Below are positions 8,109-15,767 of a stretch of DNA of 64,000 bases, one piece after another (position 1 is the first letter of the stretch; every line of letters starts with the position of its first letter). Below the pieces are notes generated by a model. It saw only the letters and a program-made list of their open reading frames with translations, ran no database searches and had not been told where the DNA came from. A program made the translations under genes and the position numbers. The stretch lies in contig NZ_CP031357.1 in the NCBI RefSeq assembly GCF_003355455.1, positions 1,466,501-1,530,500 on the forward strand, in the 5' to 3' direction. The stretch comes from Erythrobacter aureus (lineage in GTDB: Bacteria; Pseudomonadota; Alphaproteobacteria; Sphingomonadales; Sphingomonadaceae).

Positions 8109-8654
8109 ATGTTCCATGTAACCGAGAGGCTGCTGTTGCGGCCTGCCTGGCCCGAAGATGCAGACGCGCTATTTGGCGGCATTGCCGACGAAGGCATCGT
8201 CCGCAATCTTGCCCGCGCGCCCTGGCCCTATCTCCCCAAACATGCGCGTGAATTCGTCATGCAGGCGCAGGACCCGCACTTTCCGCGCTTCCTGATTACG
8301 CTGCCCACCCAGTCGGGATCGGAAGTGATCGGGTGCATCGGCATCGATCCAATGGGCAATGGCGATGTTGAGCTCGGCTATTGGGTTGCCCGTGACCACT
8401 GGGGGCACGGCTTCGCGAGCGAGGCGGCGCGCGGTGTGCTGGACGTGGCAAAGCTGCTCGGTCACACGCGGATCGTGGCGGGTCACTTCATCGACAATCC
8501 CACTTCGGGGCGCGTCTTGCGCAAGATCGGCTTCGTACCGACAGGCAAGATTGCCGCGCGACATAGCTGCGGCCGGGGCGAAGATGCCGACTGCGCGCTC
8601 TATCGGCTTGATCTCGACGACAGTGCCGCCATCGCTCCGCAAATGGCGGCGTGA
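8109..8654 (+). CDS. GNAT family N-acetyltransferase (RimJ/RimL-like)
   Basis: A 181-residue acetyl-CoA-dependent transferase. It starts FHVTERLLLRPAWPEDADAL, typical of the RimJ-like Acetyltransf_3 group. The acetyl-CoA loop is seen as YWVARDHWGHGFASEAARG, and RIVAGHFIDNPTSGRVLRKIGF is the late conserved block. The ATG at 8109 has AGGGGAG upstream; an upstream in-frame ATG at 7953 falls inside the rpmA terminator and is rejected. The substrate is unknown; protein N-termini or small amines are typical. A bidirectional hairpin follows the stop. Confidence 0.85.
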   Translation: MFHVTERLLLRPAWPEDADALFGGIADEGIVRNLARAPWPYLPKHAREFVMQAQDPHFPRFLITLPTQSGSEVIGCIGIDPMGNGDVELGYWVARDHWGHGFASEAARGVLDVAKLLGHTRIVAGHFIDNPTSGRVLRKIGFVPTGKIAARHSCGRGEDADCALYRLDLDDSAAIAPQMAA

Positions 8655-8663
8655 ACAAAGCAA

Positions 8664-8696
8664 AAGGCCCCGCCGGCGATATGCTGGCGGGGCCTT
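8664..8696. terminator. Bidirectional terminator between convergent genes
   Basis: A perfect 11-bp stem (AAGGCCCCGCC at 8664-8674 with GGCGGGGCCTT at 8686-8696) with an 11-base loop lies between the acetyltransferase stop and the 3' end of the minus-strand hydrolase. A-rich and T-rich flanks on either side fit use in both directions. Confidence 0.8.
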
Positions 8697-8714
8697 ATCC
8701 TCTTTGTAGGCCGC

Positions 8715-9596
8715 TTACTCCGCAGGCATCAAGGCGTCTTCGAAATCGCCCTCATAAAGCTCGATGAGCTTGCGATCGTCATGATCCCACGGATGGAAGC
8801 CGGGCTTGAAGTAAGCCAGCCATGCGGGGAAAATACGGCGGACAACGCCGGGGCTCACCGTGAGATACTTAAGCAGGCCCCATTTGGCTTTCCAGCCGGT
8901 GATGCCATCCTGTTTCAGCAGTTCGAGCGAATCGGTCCAACGGTTCTTGAAGAAGCGCGCGGTAACGCTGATCATCACCAGGCTGCGAACTTTCCAGCGC
9001 TTCCAGCCCGACCAGTCGCGCGTGGCATGCAGCCATGTGTCATAGGCCACGCCCTTGTGCTCGATTTCCTCGGCCGCGTGCCAGCGCCACATGTCGCGGA
9101 CCTCCGGATCGGCCTCGGCAAAATGCTTCGGATTGGCGAGGAATTCGGCGGCCATCATGGCCGTATAGTGCTCCAGCGCCATGGTCACGGCCAGATTGGC
9201 GATTGCCGGGCGGTCCTTGGTCAGGGCCAGCATCTCGGCCACGCGCGTATCGATGGCCTTGATGTCGTAACCGGCGTCTTCGGCCAGGCGATTGAAGGCG
9301 ATATGCTCGCGCGTGTGGTTGATTTCCTGTTTGATGAACGCACGAATTTCGGCCTCGAGCTTGGGGTCGGCTCCTTCGCGATGCGCCTTTACCGCTTCGA
9401 TGAAGAAGGCTTCGCCCCTCGGGAAGGTGGCTGAAAGTGCATTGTGCCACGCGGTACCGAAGGGCTCGCCCGCCCACCAACGGCGCGGGCTGGTGCTGCG
9501 GTTGAAACGTTCGTCGCGTACGGTGATAGTCAGGTCGGCCGGTGTCGGCGCGGCTTTACGAACGGTGGTATCGATCGAAACAGGGGCGTTCATCAT
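8715..9596 (-). CDS. Predicted metal-dependent hydrolase (PF10118 type, ferritin-like)
   Basis: A 293-residue all-helical protein. Clustered carboxylate and histidine residues suggest a dinuclear metal site: IKQEINHTREHIAF, MALEHYTAMMAAEF and HAAEEIEHKGVAYD. These match the COG3687 predicted metal-dependent hydrolases, whose reaction is not established. The start is ATG at 9596 or, with better GGAG spacing, the adjacent ATG at 9593. Its promoter lies under two operator-like repeats shared with the divergent TetR gene, so it is very likely the regulator's main target. C-terminal hydrophobic segments suggest membrane association. Confidence 0.82.
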   Translation of the reverse strand: MMNAPVSIDTTVRKAAPTPADLTITVRDERFNRSTSPRRWWAGEPFGTAWHNALSATFPRGEAFFIEAVKAHREGADPKLEAEIRAFIKQEINHTREHIAFNRLAEDAGYDIKAIDTRVAEMLALTKDRPAIANLAVTMALEHYTAMMAAEFLANPKHFAEADPEVRDMWRWHAAEEIEHKGVAYDTWLHATRDWSGWKRWKVRSLVMISVTARFFKNRWTDSLELLKQDGITGWKAKWGLLKYLTVSPGVVRRIFPAWLAYFKPGFHPWDHDDRKLIELYEGDFEDALMPAE

Positions 9597-9612
9597 GGGC
9601 TCCGCTGAGTTA

Positions 9613-9653
9613 ACTTACATCAGTGTAAGTAAGGACTGCTTACACCACTGTCA
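9613..9653. promoter_or_regulatory. Two tandem TetR-type operators over the hydrolase promoter
   Basis: Operator 1 is a perfect inverted repeat, ACTTACA-TCAG-TGTAAGT (9613-9630). Operator 2 is TTACA-CCAC-TGTCA (9640-9653), with one mismatch from the TTACA-N4-TGTAA pattern, centred 25 bp away. On the minus strand TTGACA (9654-9649) and TACTTA (9631-9626) are 17 bp apart, a good -35/-10 pair, and each lies inside one operator. This arrangement is expected for repression of the hydrolase by the neighbouring TetR protein, possibly with autoregulation. Confidence 0.75.
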
Positions 9654-9666
9654 ATAAAGAGGTGCT

Positions 9667-10308
9667 GTGCCTTCCCAGCCTTTGGCCGATGAGGTAGGCC
9701 CCCGGCACATGGCGACACGCAAACGACTTTCTCATGAAGAATCGCGCCTCGCCGCGCTCGCGGCGGCCCGCTCGCTCCTTATCGAGACCGGACCGCAATC
9801 GGTGACACTCAAGGCGGTCGCCGCGCGAATCGGGCGTACCCATGCCAATTTGTTGCACCATTTCGGCTCGGCGGCAGGCCTTCAAAAGGCACTGGCAGGG
9901 CATCTGGCGGGCACTGTGTGCGACACGATCATCGACGCCGTCAGGGCAAGCCGGGCGGGGCTGGGCAGCCCGCGCGAAGTGGTCGATCTGGCGTTCGATG
10001 CGTTCGACAAGGAGGGTGCCGGGGCGCTCGCGAGCTGGATGATCCTGACGGGCAATGAAGATGCGCTGACGCCGATCGTGGAAACCATCCACCAACTGGT
10101 CGACGAGATCGCACCGGAAGAAGCCGCGCATGGCAACGCGCCGATGCAGCTTCACGAAGAAACGCTGGCACTGGTGCTGCTGGCGATGGGCGATGCCCTC
10201 ATCGGGACGGCCCTTTCTCGGTCGCTGGGATTGCCGGAAACAGCGGCGCGCGACCGGGCGGAGCGGATGCTGGTGCGATCGATGGAGATCCCACCTCCGG
10301 TAAAATAG
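9667..10308 (+). CDS. TetR/AcrR family transcriptional regulator
   Basis: A 213-residue regulator if started at GTG 9667 (AAAGAGG just upstream), or 199 residues from ATG 9709. The helix-turn-helix spans about residues 28-70: LAAARSLLIETGPQSVTLKAVAARIGRTHANLLHHFGS. The ligand-binding C-terminal half is divergent. The gene is divergent from the predicted metal-dependent hydrolase, and the short shared intergenic region carries two inverted repeats. It probably senses a lipid or aromatic ligand linked to the hydrolase, but the ligand is unknown. Confidence 0.85.
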   Translation: MPSQPLADEVGPRHMATRKRLSHEESRLAALAAARSLLIETGPQSVTLKAVAARIGRTHANLLHHFGSAAGLQKALAGHLAGTVCDTIIDAVRASRAGLGSPREVVDLAFDAFDKEGAGALASWMILTGNEDALTPIVETIHQLVDEIAPEEAAHGNAPMQLHEETLALVLLAMGDALIGTALSRSLGLPETAARDRAERMLVRSMEIPPPVK

Positions 10309-10312
10309 CTTC

Positions 10313-11449
10313 CTATTCGCGGGGGTGCTTCCAGCGCGGGAGTTCGGCAATGTCGGATAGCTCGCTCTTGGCAAGCGCTTCGTATTCCGCACGCGTCGGC
10401 GCGTCCGGTTCGTTCCGAGCGACTTCTACCAGCGCGAGGCGATAAGCTTCGACCAGCGCCTCCTCGGCTGCGATCGGGTGGTCGGGCTTTACGCCGACAT
10501 GTTCCCAGTTTTTGCCGGTGACCGGATTGATGGCGCGTCCGGTCGGGATGAAGGCGTAGAACCCATGACCGAGCGACATCGGCTCGCCGGGATTCGCCCC
10601 GCCACCCGTGGTCTCCCCGACCAAGGTCGCGCGTTCCTGCGTCTGTAGGTCGTAGGCGAGTTCCTCGCCACCCGAAAACGTATAATCCGACGTCACAACG
10701 AAAACGGGTCCAGTGTAACGCGGGGCAGCCGAGCGTACGGTCCAGAAATCGCGTGTGGTGTCCTCAACCCGGTTGTAAATGCTGTTGAGGTGTCGCTCGT
10801 CGCCCTGCGCGAAGAAGTGGCTGGCGAGCTGCGCCACGCTGGCGGGATCGCCGCCGCCATTCGAGCGCAAATCGATGATGACCGCGCTCATCCCCGACAG
10901 CATCTGCATGGCAGCCTCGTAGCCGGGGGCGACAAACTCTGTCGGCCCGAAGAAGCGGACATCGAGATAGCCGACATTTCCCGGCAATCGCGCAACGCGG
11001 TGGATGCCAAAGGCCTGCATGCCAAGCTGCCGCCTGGTTTCGCGGACTTCCTTTTCCGATGGCGCGGCACCACGCTCTTCAGGCGACATTTCGCGAAACG
11101 AAGGATCATAGCGCACTTGCAAATGTCGATCGTTGCCCGCTTCGCGCAAATCGCCGCGGAGGGCATCGGCGAAGGCCTGCGGATTGTCGATTCCGTCGTA
11201 TTTCCCGTTCGCAGAAAGGCGCGCGAGCGTAGCGGATGCACTCTCGGCAATTTGGGGGAAGACATAATTGGAGCGCAATTTCTCTCCCAGCGTCGCTACC
11301 ACTTCGGCTTTGGCCTGTCCGCTGAACGGTGGATCGGGCGCATCTTGCGCCTGTACTGTGCCGGCGAGAGCGAGTGGAGCAAGAAATGCAGACAGTTTCC
11401 TCAACACGGATGTAATCCTCCCAAACAACCCTTTGCGAAACAGAGCCAT
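10313..11449 (-). CDS. S41 family peptidase (C-terminal processing/tricorn-like)
   Basis: A 378-residue exported serine protease. An N-terminal signal peptide ends near VQAQDA (about residue 36). Residues 40-130 resemble the helical Peptidase_S41 N-terminal domain. The catalytic core contains IIDLRSNGGGDPASV and SDYTFSGGEELAYDL, where the Ser of TFSGGEE is the nucleophile. No PDZ domain is seen, placing it nearer the IRBP/tricorn-type subgroup than CtpA. Substrate unknown. It is convergent with the TetR gene and separated from it by 4 bases. Confidence 0.85.
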   Translation of the reverse strand: MALFRKGLFGRITSVLRKLSAFLAPLALAGTVQAQDAPDPPFSGQAKAEVVATLGEKLRSNYVFPQIAESASATLARLSANGKYDGIDNPQAFADALRGDLREAGNDRHLQVRYDPSFREMSPEERGAAPSEKEVRETRRQLGMQAFGIHRVARLPGNVGYLDVRFFGPTEFVAPGYEAAMQMLSGMSAVIIDLRSNGGGDPASVAQLASHFFAQGDERHLNSIYNRVEDTTRDFWTVRSAAPRYTGPVFVVTSDYTFSGGEELAYDLQTQERATLVGETTGGGANPGEPMSLGHGFYAFIPTGRAINPVTGKNWEHVGVKPDHPIAAEEALVEAYRLALVEVARNEPDAPTRAEYEALAKSELSDIAELPRWKHPRE

Positions 11450-11471
11450 TGTGATGGGATTCCGCCCAGTC

Positions 11472-12206
11472 TTACTCTGCCAATGCCGATTTCAGCCAGT
11501 CGGGCGTCATGGCAGGGTCGATTGCATCGAGCCGCAAATGGTCGACCGCCAGATCGAGTTCCGGATAGGCCGCCTTGCGCCGCTTTTCGGCCGATTGGGC
11601 GAGCGGGACCACCATCAGGCGCCGGTTGACCTTGCTGCGCCAGTTCATCCGCGCGGTGTTTTCCTGGCCGATATAGCAGCCTTTGGAAAAGCTGACGCCA
11701 TTCAGCTCGACCGCATTGGTTTCAAGCCACAGGATATCGCCCAGCTCCGCACGGGTTTCAGGGACGCCGAGAGCAAGGCGATGTGCCAGCCACGCCCCGT
11801 CCGCCGGACGATCGCCGTCATCCGTCGGTGCAAGCCAACGCTGCCCGAGCGCCGCGTTTCTCGGATCGGGCGCTCCGCCATCGCCCTGATGCGCCTGCCA
11901 ATGGACCGCAACCGAAGGGTCGACCGCAATGGCGATCTTGCGGCGTAGGCGATAGAGCGACAGGCGCTTGGCAAGATCCTCCGCCGCATCCGCCTCGCAG
12001 TCGATCAGCAGCTCTCCTTCCGCGCCCGGCCAGACGAGGAAATCGAACAGCGTCTTGCCCTGCGGCGTCAGCAGCCCGGCATAGGCGGGCAGGGGGCCTG
12101 CGACATCGTTGGTAACGAGGCCCTGCAGGAAGTCGACGACGTCCTCCGCCGGGTCCTCGGTGGAGAGGCGGATCACGGAGCGGCTGGTCAGGCGAGTGGC
12201 AGTCAT
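11472..12206 (-). CDS. ygfZ: Folate-binding protein YgfZ (Fe-S cluster maintenance)
   Basis: A 244-residue GcvT-related protein that uses tetrahydrofolate to help synthesise or repair certain iron-sulfur proteins. The signature K-G-C-Y-x-G-Q-E is present as SKGCYIGQENTARM, with the essential Cys near residue 177. FLQGLVTNDV and LTPQGKTLFDFLVW are the family N-terminal blocks. The ATG at 12206 gives a family-like N-terminus. It is divergent from pyrC with 38 bases between the starts, so the two share a promoter region. Confidence 0.88.
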   Translation of the reverse strand: MTATRLTSRSVIRLSTEDPAEDVVDFLQGLVTNDVAGPLPAYAGLLTPQGKTLFDFLVWPGAEGELLIDCEADAAEDLAKRLSLYRLRRKIAIAVDPSVAVHWQAHQGDGGAPDPRNAALGQRWLAPTDDGDRPADGAWLAHRLALGVPETRAELGDILWLETNAVELNGVSFSKGCYIGQENTARMNWRSKVNRRLMVVPLAQSAEKRRKAAYPELDLAVDHLRLDAIDPAMTPDWLKSALAE

Positions 12207-12244
12207 GGGTGACAGATAGGCCGCTCGCCGCCATAGGCAACACC

Positions 12245-13282
12245 ATGGTCGAATCGCTGACAATCCGCCGCCCCGACGACTGGCACCTGCATTTTCGCGA
12301 TGGCGATACGATGCGCGCGGTGGTGCCGCACACGGCGCGTCAGTTCGCTCGGGCGATCGTGATGCCCAATCTCGCGCCGCCGGTCACCACCACCGCACTC
12401 GCCGCCGCCTATCGCGAGCGGATCCTGGCGGCCGTGCCCGAGGGCGTGGATTTCACGCCGCTTATGACCGCCTATCTCACCGACGAGAGCGATGCGGACG
12501 ATCTGGCGGCCGGCCATGCGGATGGCGTGCTGACCGCAGCCAAGCTCTATCCGGCGGGGGCGACAACCAATTCAGCCCACGGCGTGACCGATATCGCCAA
12601 CATCATGGGCGTGCTCGAGCGCATGGCGGAGATCGGCATGCCCCTATGCGTCCATGGCGAAGTGACCACGCCGGACATCGACATCTTCGACCGCGAAGCG
12701 GTGTTCATCGACCGTGTTCTTCAGCCACTGGTCGACCGGCTGCCGAACCTGAAGGTGATCTTCGAGCATATCACCACGATGCAGGCGGTGGCCTTCGTCG
12801 AGAGCGCGGGGCCGAACATCGCCGCCACGATCACGCCGCAGCACCTGCATATCAACCGCAACGATATCCTCGTCGGCGGCATCCGCCCGCATATGTATTG
12901 CCTGCCCGTGGCCAAACGCGAACAGCACCGTCTGGCGCTGCGCGGCGCGGCGACGAGTGGCTCGGCAAAGTATTTCCTCGGCACCGACAGCGCGCCGCAC
13001 CATCGCCATGCCAAGGAAAGCGACTGCGGCTGCGCGGGCATCTTCAACGCGCCCTTCGCGCTGGAGAGCTACATCAAGGTGTTCGAGGACGAAGGCGCGC
13101 TCGATCGTTTCGAGGCCTTTGCCAGCCTCAACGGCCCGGCCTTTTACGGCCTTGCGCCTAACGAGGAACGGATCACGCTGGAAAAAGCGGCGGTGGAGGT
13201 TCCCGCCGAGATCGATGGGGGCGAGGCACCGATCGTGCCTTTCCATGCGGGCGAAACGCTCAACTGGCGGCTGGCTTCCTAG
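12245..13282 (+). CDS. pyrC: Dihydroorotase (class II)
   Basis: A 345-residue zinc amidohydrolase that cyclises carbamoyl-aspartate to dihydroorotate in pyrimidine synthesis. The first metal motif is WHLHFRDG. Lys of TAAKLYPAGATTNS is the expected carboxylated ligand; PLCVHGEV and IFEHITT supply the other histidines, and LGTDSAPHH the catalytic Asp. The length matches the short E. coli-type PyrC. The ATG at 12245 fits better than one at 12209, which would overlap the ygfZ leader. Its 3' end overlaps the convergent rarD by 23 bases. Confidence 0.94.
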   Translation: MVESLTIRRPDDWHLHFRDGDTMRAVVPHTARQFARAIVMPNLAPPVTTTALAAAYRERILAAVPEGVDFTPLMTAYLTDESDADDLAAGHADGVLTAAKLYPAGATTNSAHGVTDIANIMGVLERMAEIGMPLCVHGEVTTPDIDIFDREAVFIDRVLQPLVDRLPNLKVIFEHITTMQAVAFVESAGPNIAATITPQHLHINRNDILVGGIRPHMYCLPVAKREQHRLALRGAATSGSAKYFLGTDSAPHHRHAKESDCGCAGIFNAPFALESYIKVFEDEGALDRFEAFASLNGPAFYGLAPNEERITLEKAAVEVPAEIDGGEAPIVPFHAGETLNWRLAS

Positions 13283-14162
13283 TCCGGGCCACCAGGTCCC
13301 AGACGAAAATCGCAGCAGCGGTCCAAATGAAGGCGAAACAGGCTGCCTGCACGGGTTTCAGCTCTTCACCGAAGACCGTCAGGCCGAGGATGAAGACGAT
13401 GCTCGGTGCGAGGAACTGGATGAAGCCGAGCGTCGAATAAGGAAGCTTGCGCGCCGCAATGGCGAAGAGCAGCAGCGGAAAGGCGGTCAGCGCGCCGCCC
13501 GCCATGATCGCCAGGCTCAGCTCGGTCGAGACGGCGAAAGAGGAACCCTGCGTCTGCGCGAAATACCAGGCGACTCCCATGGATGGCAGCAGCAGCAGGG
13601 CGGATTCGATGGTCAGCCCGGGGACCGACCCGACATCGACCTGCTTGCGGATAAGCCCGTAGGTCCCGAAGCTCAGCGCCAGCGTCAGACTGATCCACAA
13701 AGTCGTCAGCGCGCCCGCGGCGAGCAGGGATACGCCGACCGCCGCAATGCCGACGGCGACCCATTGCGGCCGGGTCAGCTTCTCGCCCAGCAGCAAGGTG
13801 CCCAGCAGCACATTGAGCAGCGGATTGATGTAGTAGCCCAGGCTGGCCGCATAGACCTGGCCATTCTGGATCGCCCAGACATACACGACCCAGTTCACCG
13901 CAATCAGCGCCGCACTCGCCGCCAGCCAGCCGAGTGTGCGGCGATTGGCCAGCGCGGCGCGCAATGCGGGCAATTGCCTGCGTATTAGCACGATTAGCAG
14001 GCACAGGGGCAGCGTCCAGATGATGCGCCAGCCGACAAATTCGAACGCGGGAACGCTCTGAACGAGAATCAGATAGAGCGGCAGGAAGCCCCAGATGACA
14101 TAGGCCCCGAAGGCTGCGGCGAGGCCCGTCCGGTCATGCTGGGGTGGGGCGCCTGCGTCCAT
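13260..14162 (-). CDS. rarD: EamA family transporter RarD
   Basis: A 300-residue inner-membrane protein with ten predicted helices in two EamA (DMT) repeats. RarD signatures are seen: AAFGAYVIWGFLPLY at the N-terminus, GWRIIWTLP, SLGYYINPLLNVLLG, and LPYSTLGFIQFLAPS in the second half. RarD proteins are linked to chloramphenicol sensitivity and small-solute export; the substrate here is unknown. Its stop lies inside the 3' end of pyrC on the other strand, an unusual but short convergent overlap. Confidence 0.9.
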   Translation of the reverse strand: MDAGAPPQHDRTGLAAAFGAYVIWGFLPLYLILVQSVPAFEFVGWRIIWTLPLCLLIVLIRRQLPALRAALANRRTLGWLAASAALIAVNWVVYVWAIQNGQVYAASLGYYINPLLNVLLGTLLLGEKLTRPQWVAVGIAAVGVSLLAAGALTTLWISLTLALSFGTYGLIRKQVDVGSVPGLTIESALLLLPSMGVAWYFAQTQGSSFAVSTELSLAIMAGGALTAFPLLLFAIAARKLPYSTLGFIQFLAPSIVFILGLTVFGEELKPVQAACFAFIWTAAAIFVWDLVARTRKPAAS

Positions 14163-14346
14163 CGGGGCGCGCTAGGCGGCTGCGGAGAGCCCCGCAAGCC
14201 TCAATTCGTCCTCGCTGCGGCCTCGGTTCGTCGAAAATCGCAAATCTGACGACGCCGTTGCATTCGGTTCATCTTTGTGGACTTAAAGCTTAACGGCATC
14301 ATCGACGCGGCTGTGGTGGCCAGCCCAAATAAAGAAGGACGAACCC

Positions 14347-14832
14347 ATGTCGACGATTCTCAAGACCGTTTCGCTGGCGCTGGCCACATCGGGCCTCGCC
14401 TTTGCCATGCCGGTAAGCGCGGCCCCGGCGCTGCATGCACCCCAAGGGGCTCATGCCACTGTGACCGGCGACATGACCTACGAGCACAAAAAGAAACGCA
14501 AGTATCGCCACTACCGAGATCGCGATTACCGCGACTATCGGGATTACCGCGATGATCGCCGCTACGACGCGCGCCCCTATTACATGGGTTACGATCGCCA
14601 TTACGGCCAGCCCGTCCGCTCGGATACGCGCATCTGGCGCGGGCGTGACGGGCGATATTATTGCCGCCGAGACAATGGCACCACCGGCCTGCTTGTCGGT
14701 GCCGGTGTCGGCGCGCTGATCGGTCATGAAGTCGCCGGGCGCGGCGACCGCACGCTCGGCGCGATCCTCGGCGGTGCCGCAGGCGCCTTGCTGGGGCGTA
14801 CGATCGATCGCTCCAAAACGCGCTGCGGCTGA
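14347..14832 (+). CDS. Exported glycine-zipper 2TM protein with Tyr/Arg/Asp repeats
   Basis: A 161-residue envelope protein. It has a signal peptide (residues 1-26, cleavage near VSAAPA), then a low-complexity segment of DYRDYRDYRDD type at about residues 55-80. The C-terminal glycine zipper reads TTGLLVGAGVGALIGHEVAG and ILGGAAGALLGRTIDR. Glycine-zipper 2TM proteins sit in or on the outer membrane and are often induced by envelope stress. AAGGACG lies 6 bases before the ATG. The 184 bases upstream contain no gene. Confidence 0.82.
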   Translation: MSTILKTVSLALATSGLAFAMPVSAAPALHAPQGAHATVTGDMTYEHKKKRKYRHYRDRDYRDYRDYRDDRRYDARPYYMGYDRHYGQPVRSDTRIWRGRDGRYYCRRDNGTTGLLVGAGVGALIGHEVAGRGDRTLGAILGGAAGALLGRTIDRSKTRCG

Positions 14833-15049
14833 CAATCATTACGAGTTTCGGCCGTGCCCACCCGCGGTCGGATACCACGGTTCCCACCGAGCCGTGCGGG
14901 CGTCGTTCGTTCTCCACCGGGAGGGCGGGCGGCGCCCATTAGCTTTCGCGGCGGTCCATGTCCCGCTATGGTGCAGGCCCTGCCGACAGGCTGGAACCCC
15001 GGCGGTTCTGGCTCCTATGTCGGCCTCGTTCCAAGCTGAAGGTCTACCT

Positions 15050-15760
15050 ATGAAACGTCGCCTGCTCGTCTCCGTCCTCCCGATCGCCCTGCTTGCCGGC
15101 TGTGGCGACAAGGCAGAGGACGAGGCGGCGGGCGACGCCATGGACCCGGCCAGCGAACAGGCGCTCAACGATGAATTGATGACCGACCCGGATCTGGCCG
15201 GTCGCAACGAGGCGAATGCCGCCCTGTCGGGGACGGGCAATGCCGCCATCCCGAATATCGACAAGTCGCCGCGTGCGATCGAGGCCGCGCGCAGCCGCGC
15301 GGCCGAACTGGTCGGCGGGCACAGTAAACTGACATCGGCCCCGGCTGCCAAGGCGCTGGGCGACGATGCCGCACCAAGCGCCGCGATGGTAGCTGCCGCG
15401 CGCGCCGCCGTTGCGCCGGGCGACGCGAATTGCGGCGACAGGGTGAAATACACTTCGGCCTGGGCGGCCAAGCTGCCTGCGGCCTTCCCCGTCTATCCCC
15501 GTGGCAACACGCAGGAAGCTGCCGGTACCGACGAAGGCGATTGCGCGCTGAGGGTCGTCTCTTTCCTGACGCCGGTCGCGCTCGACGAAGTGCTGGCATT
15601 CTACAGCACGCGGGCGAAATCTGCGGGATTCAGCGTCGAGCATGTCACCAGCGCGGGTGACAACATTCTGAGCGGAACCAAGGGATCCTCGGCCTATGTC
15701 GTCTATGGGCGCCGACTGCCCGAAGGGGTGACCGAGATCGATCTGGTCACCACAGAGTAA
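15050..15760 (+). CDS. Hypothetical lipoprotein
   Basis: A 236-residue protein starting MKRRLLVSVLPIALLAGCG, a clear lipoprotein signal with Cys at 18. The first half is acidic and alanine-rich without structure cues. The second half (from about residue 125) has a compact domain with two cysteines, DANCGDRVKYTSAWAAKLPA and DEGDCALRVVSFLTPV, that may form a disulfide. The ATG at 15050 is chosen for its signal peptide; the frame is open much further upstream but unlike protein. No family recognised. The 217 bases before it hold nothing I can identify. Confidence 0.78.
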   Translation: MKRRLLVSVLPIALLAGCGDKAEDEAAGDAMDPASEQALNDELMTDPDLAGRNEANAALSGTGNAAIPNIDKSPRAIEAARSRAAELVGGHSKLTSAPAAKALGDDAAPSAAMVAAARAAVAPGDANCGDRVKYTSAWAAKLPAAFPVYPRGNTQEAAGTDEGDCALRVVSFLTPVALDEVLAFYSTRAKSAGFSVEHVTSAGDNILSGTKGSSAYVVYGRRLPEGVTEIDLVTTE

Positions 15761-15767
15761 GCCGCGC

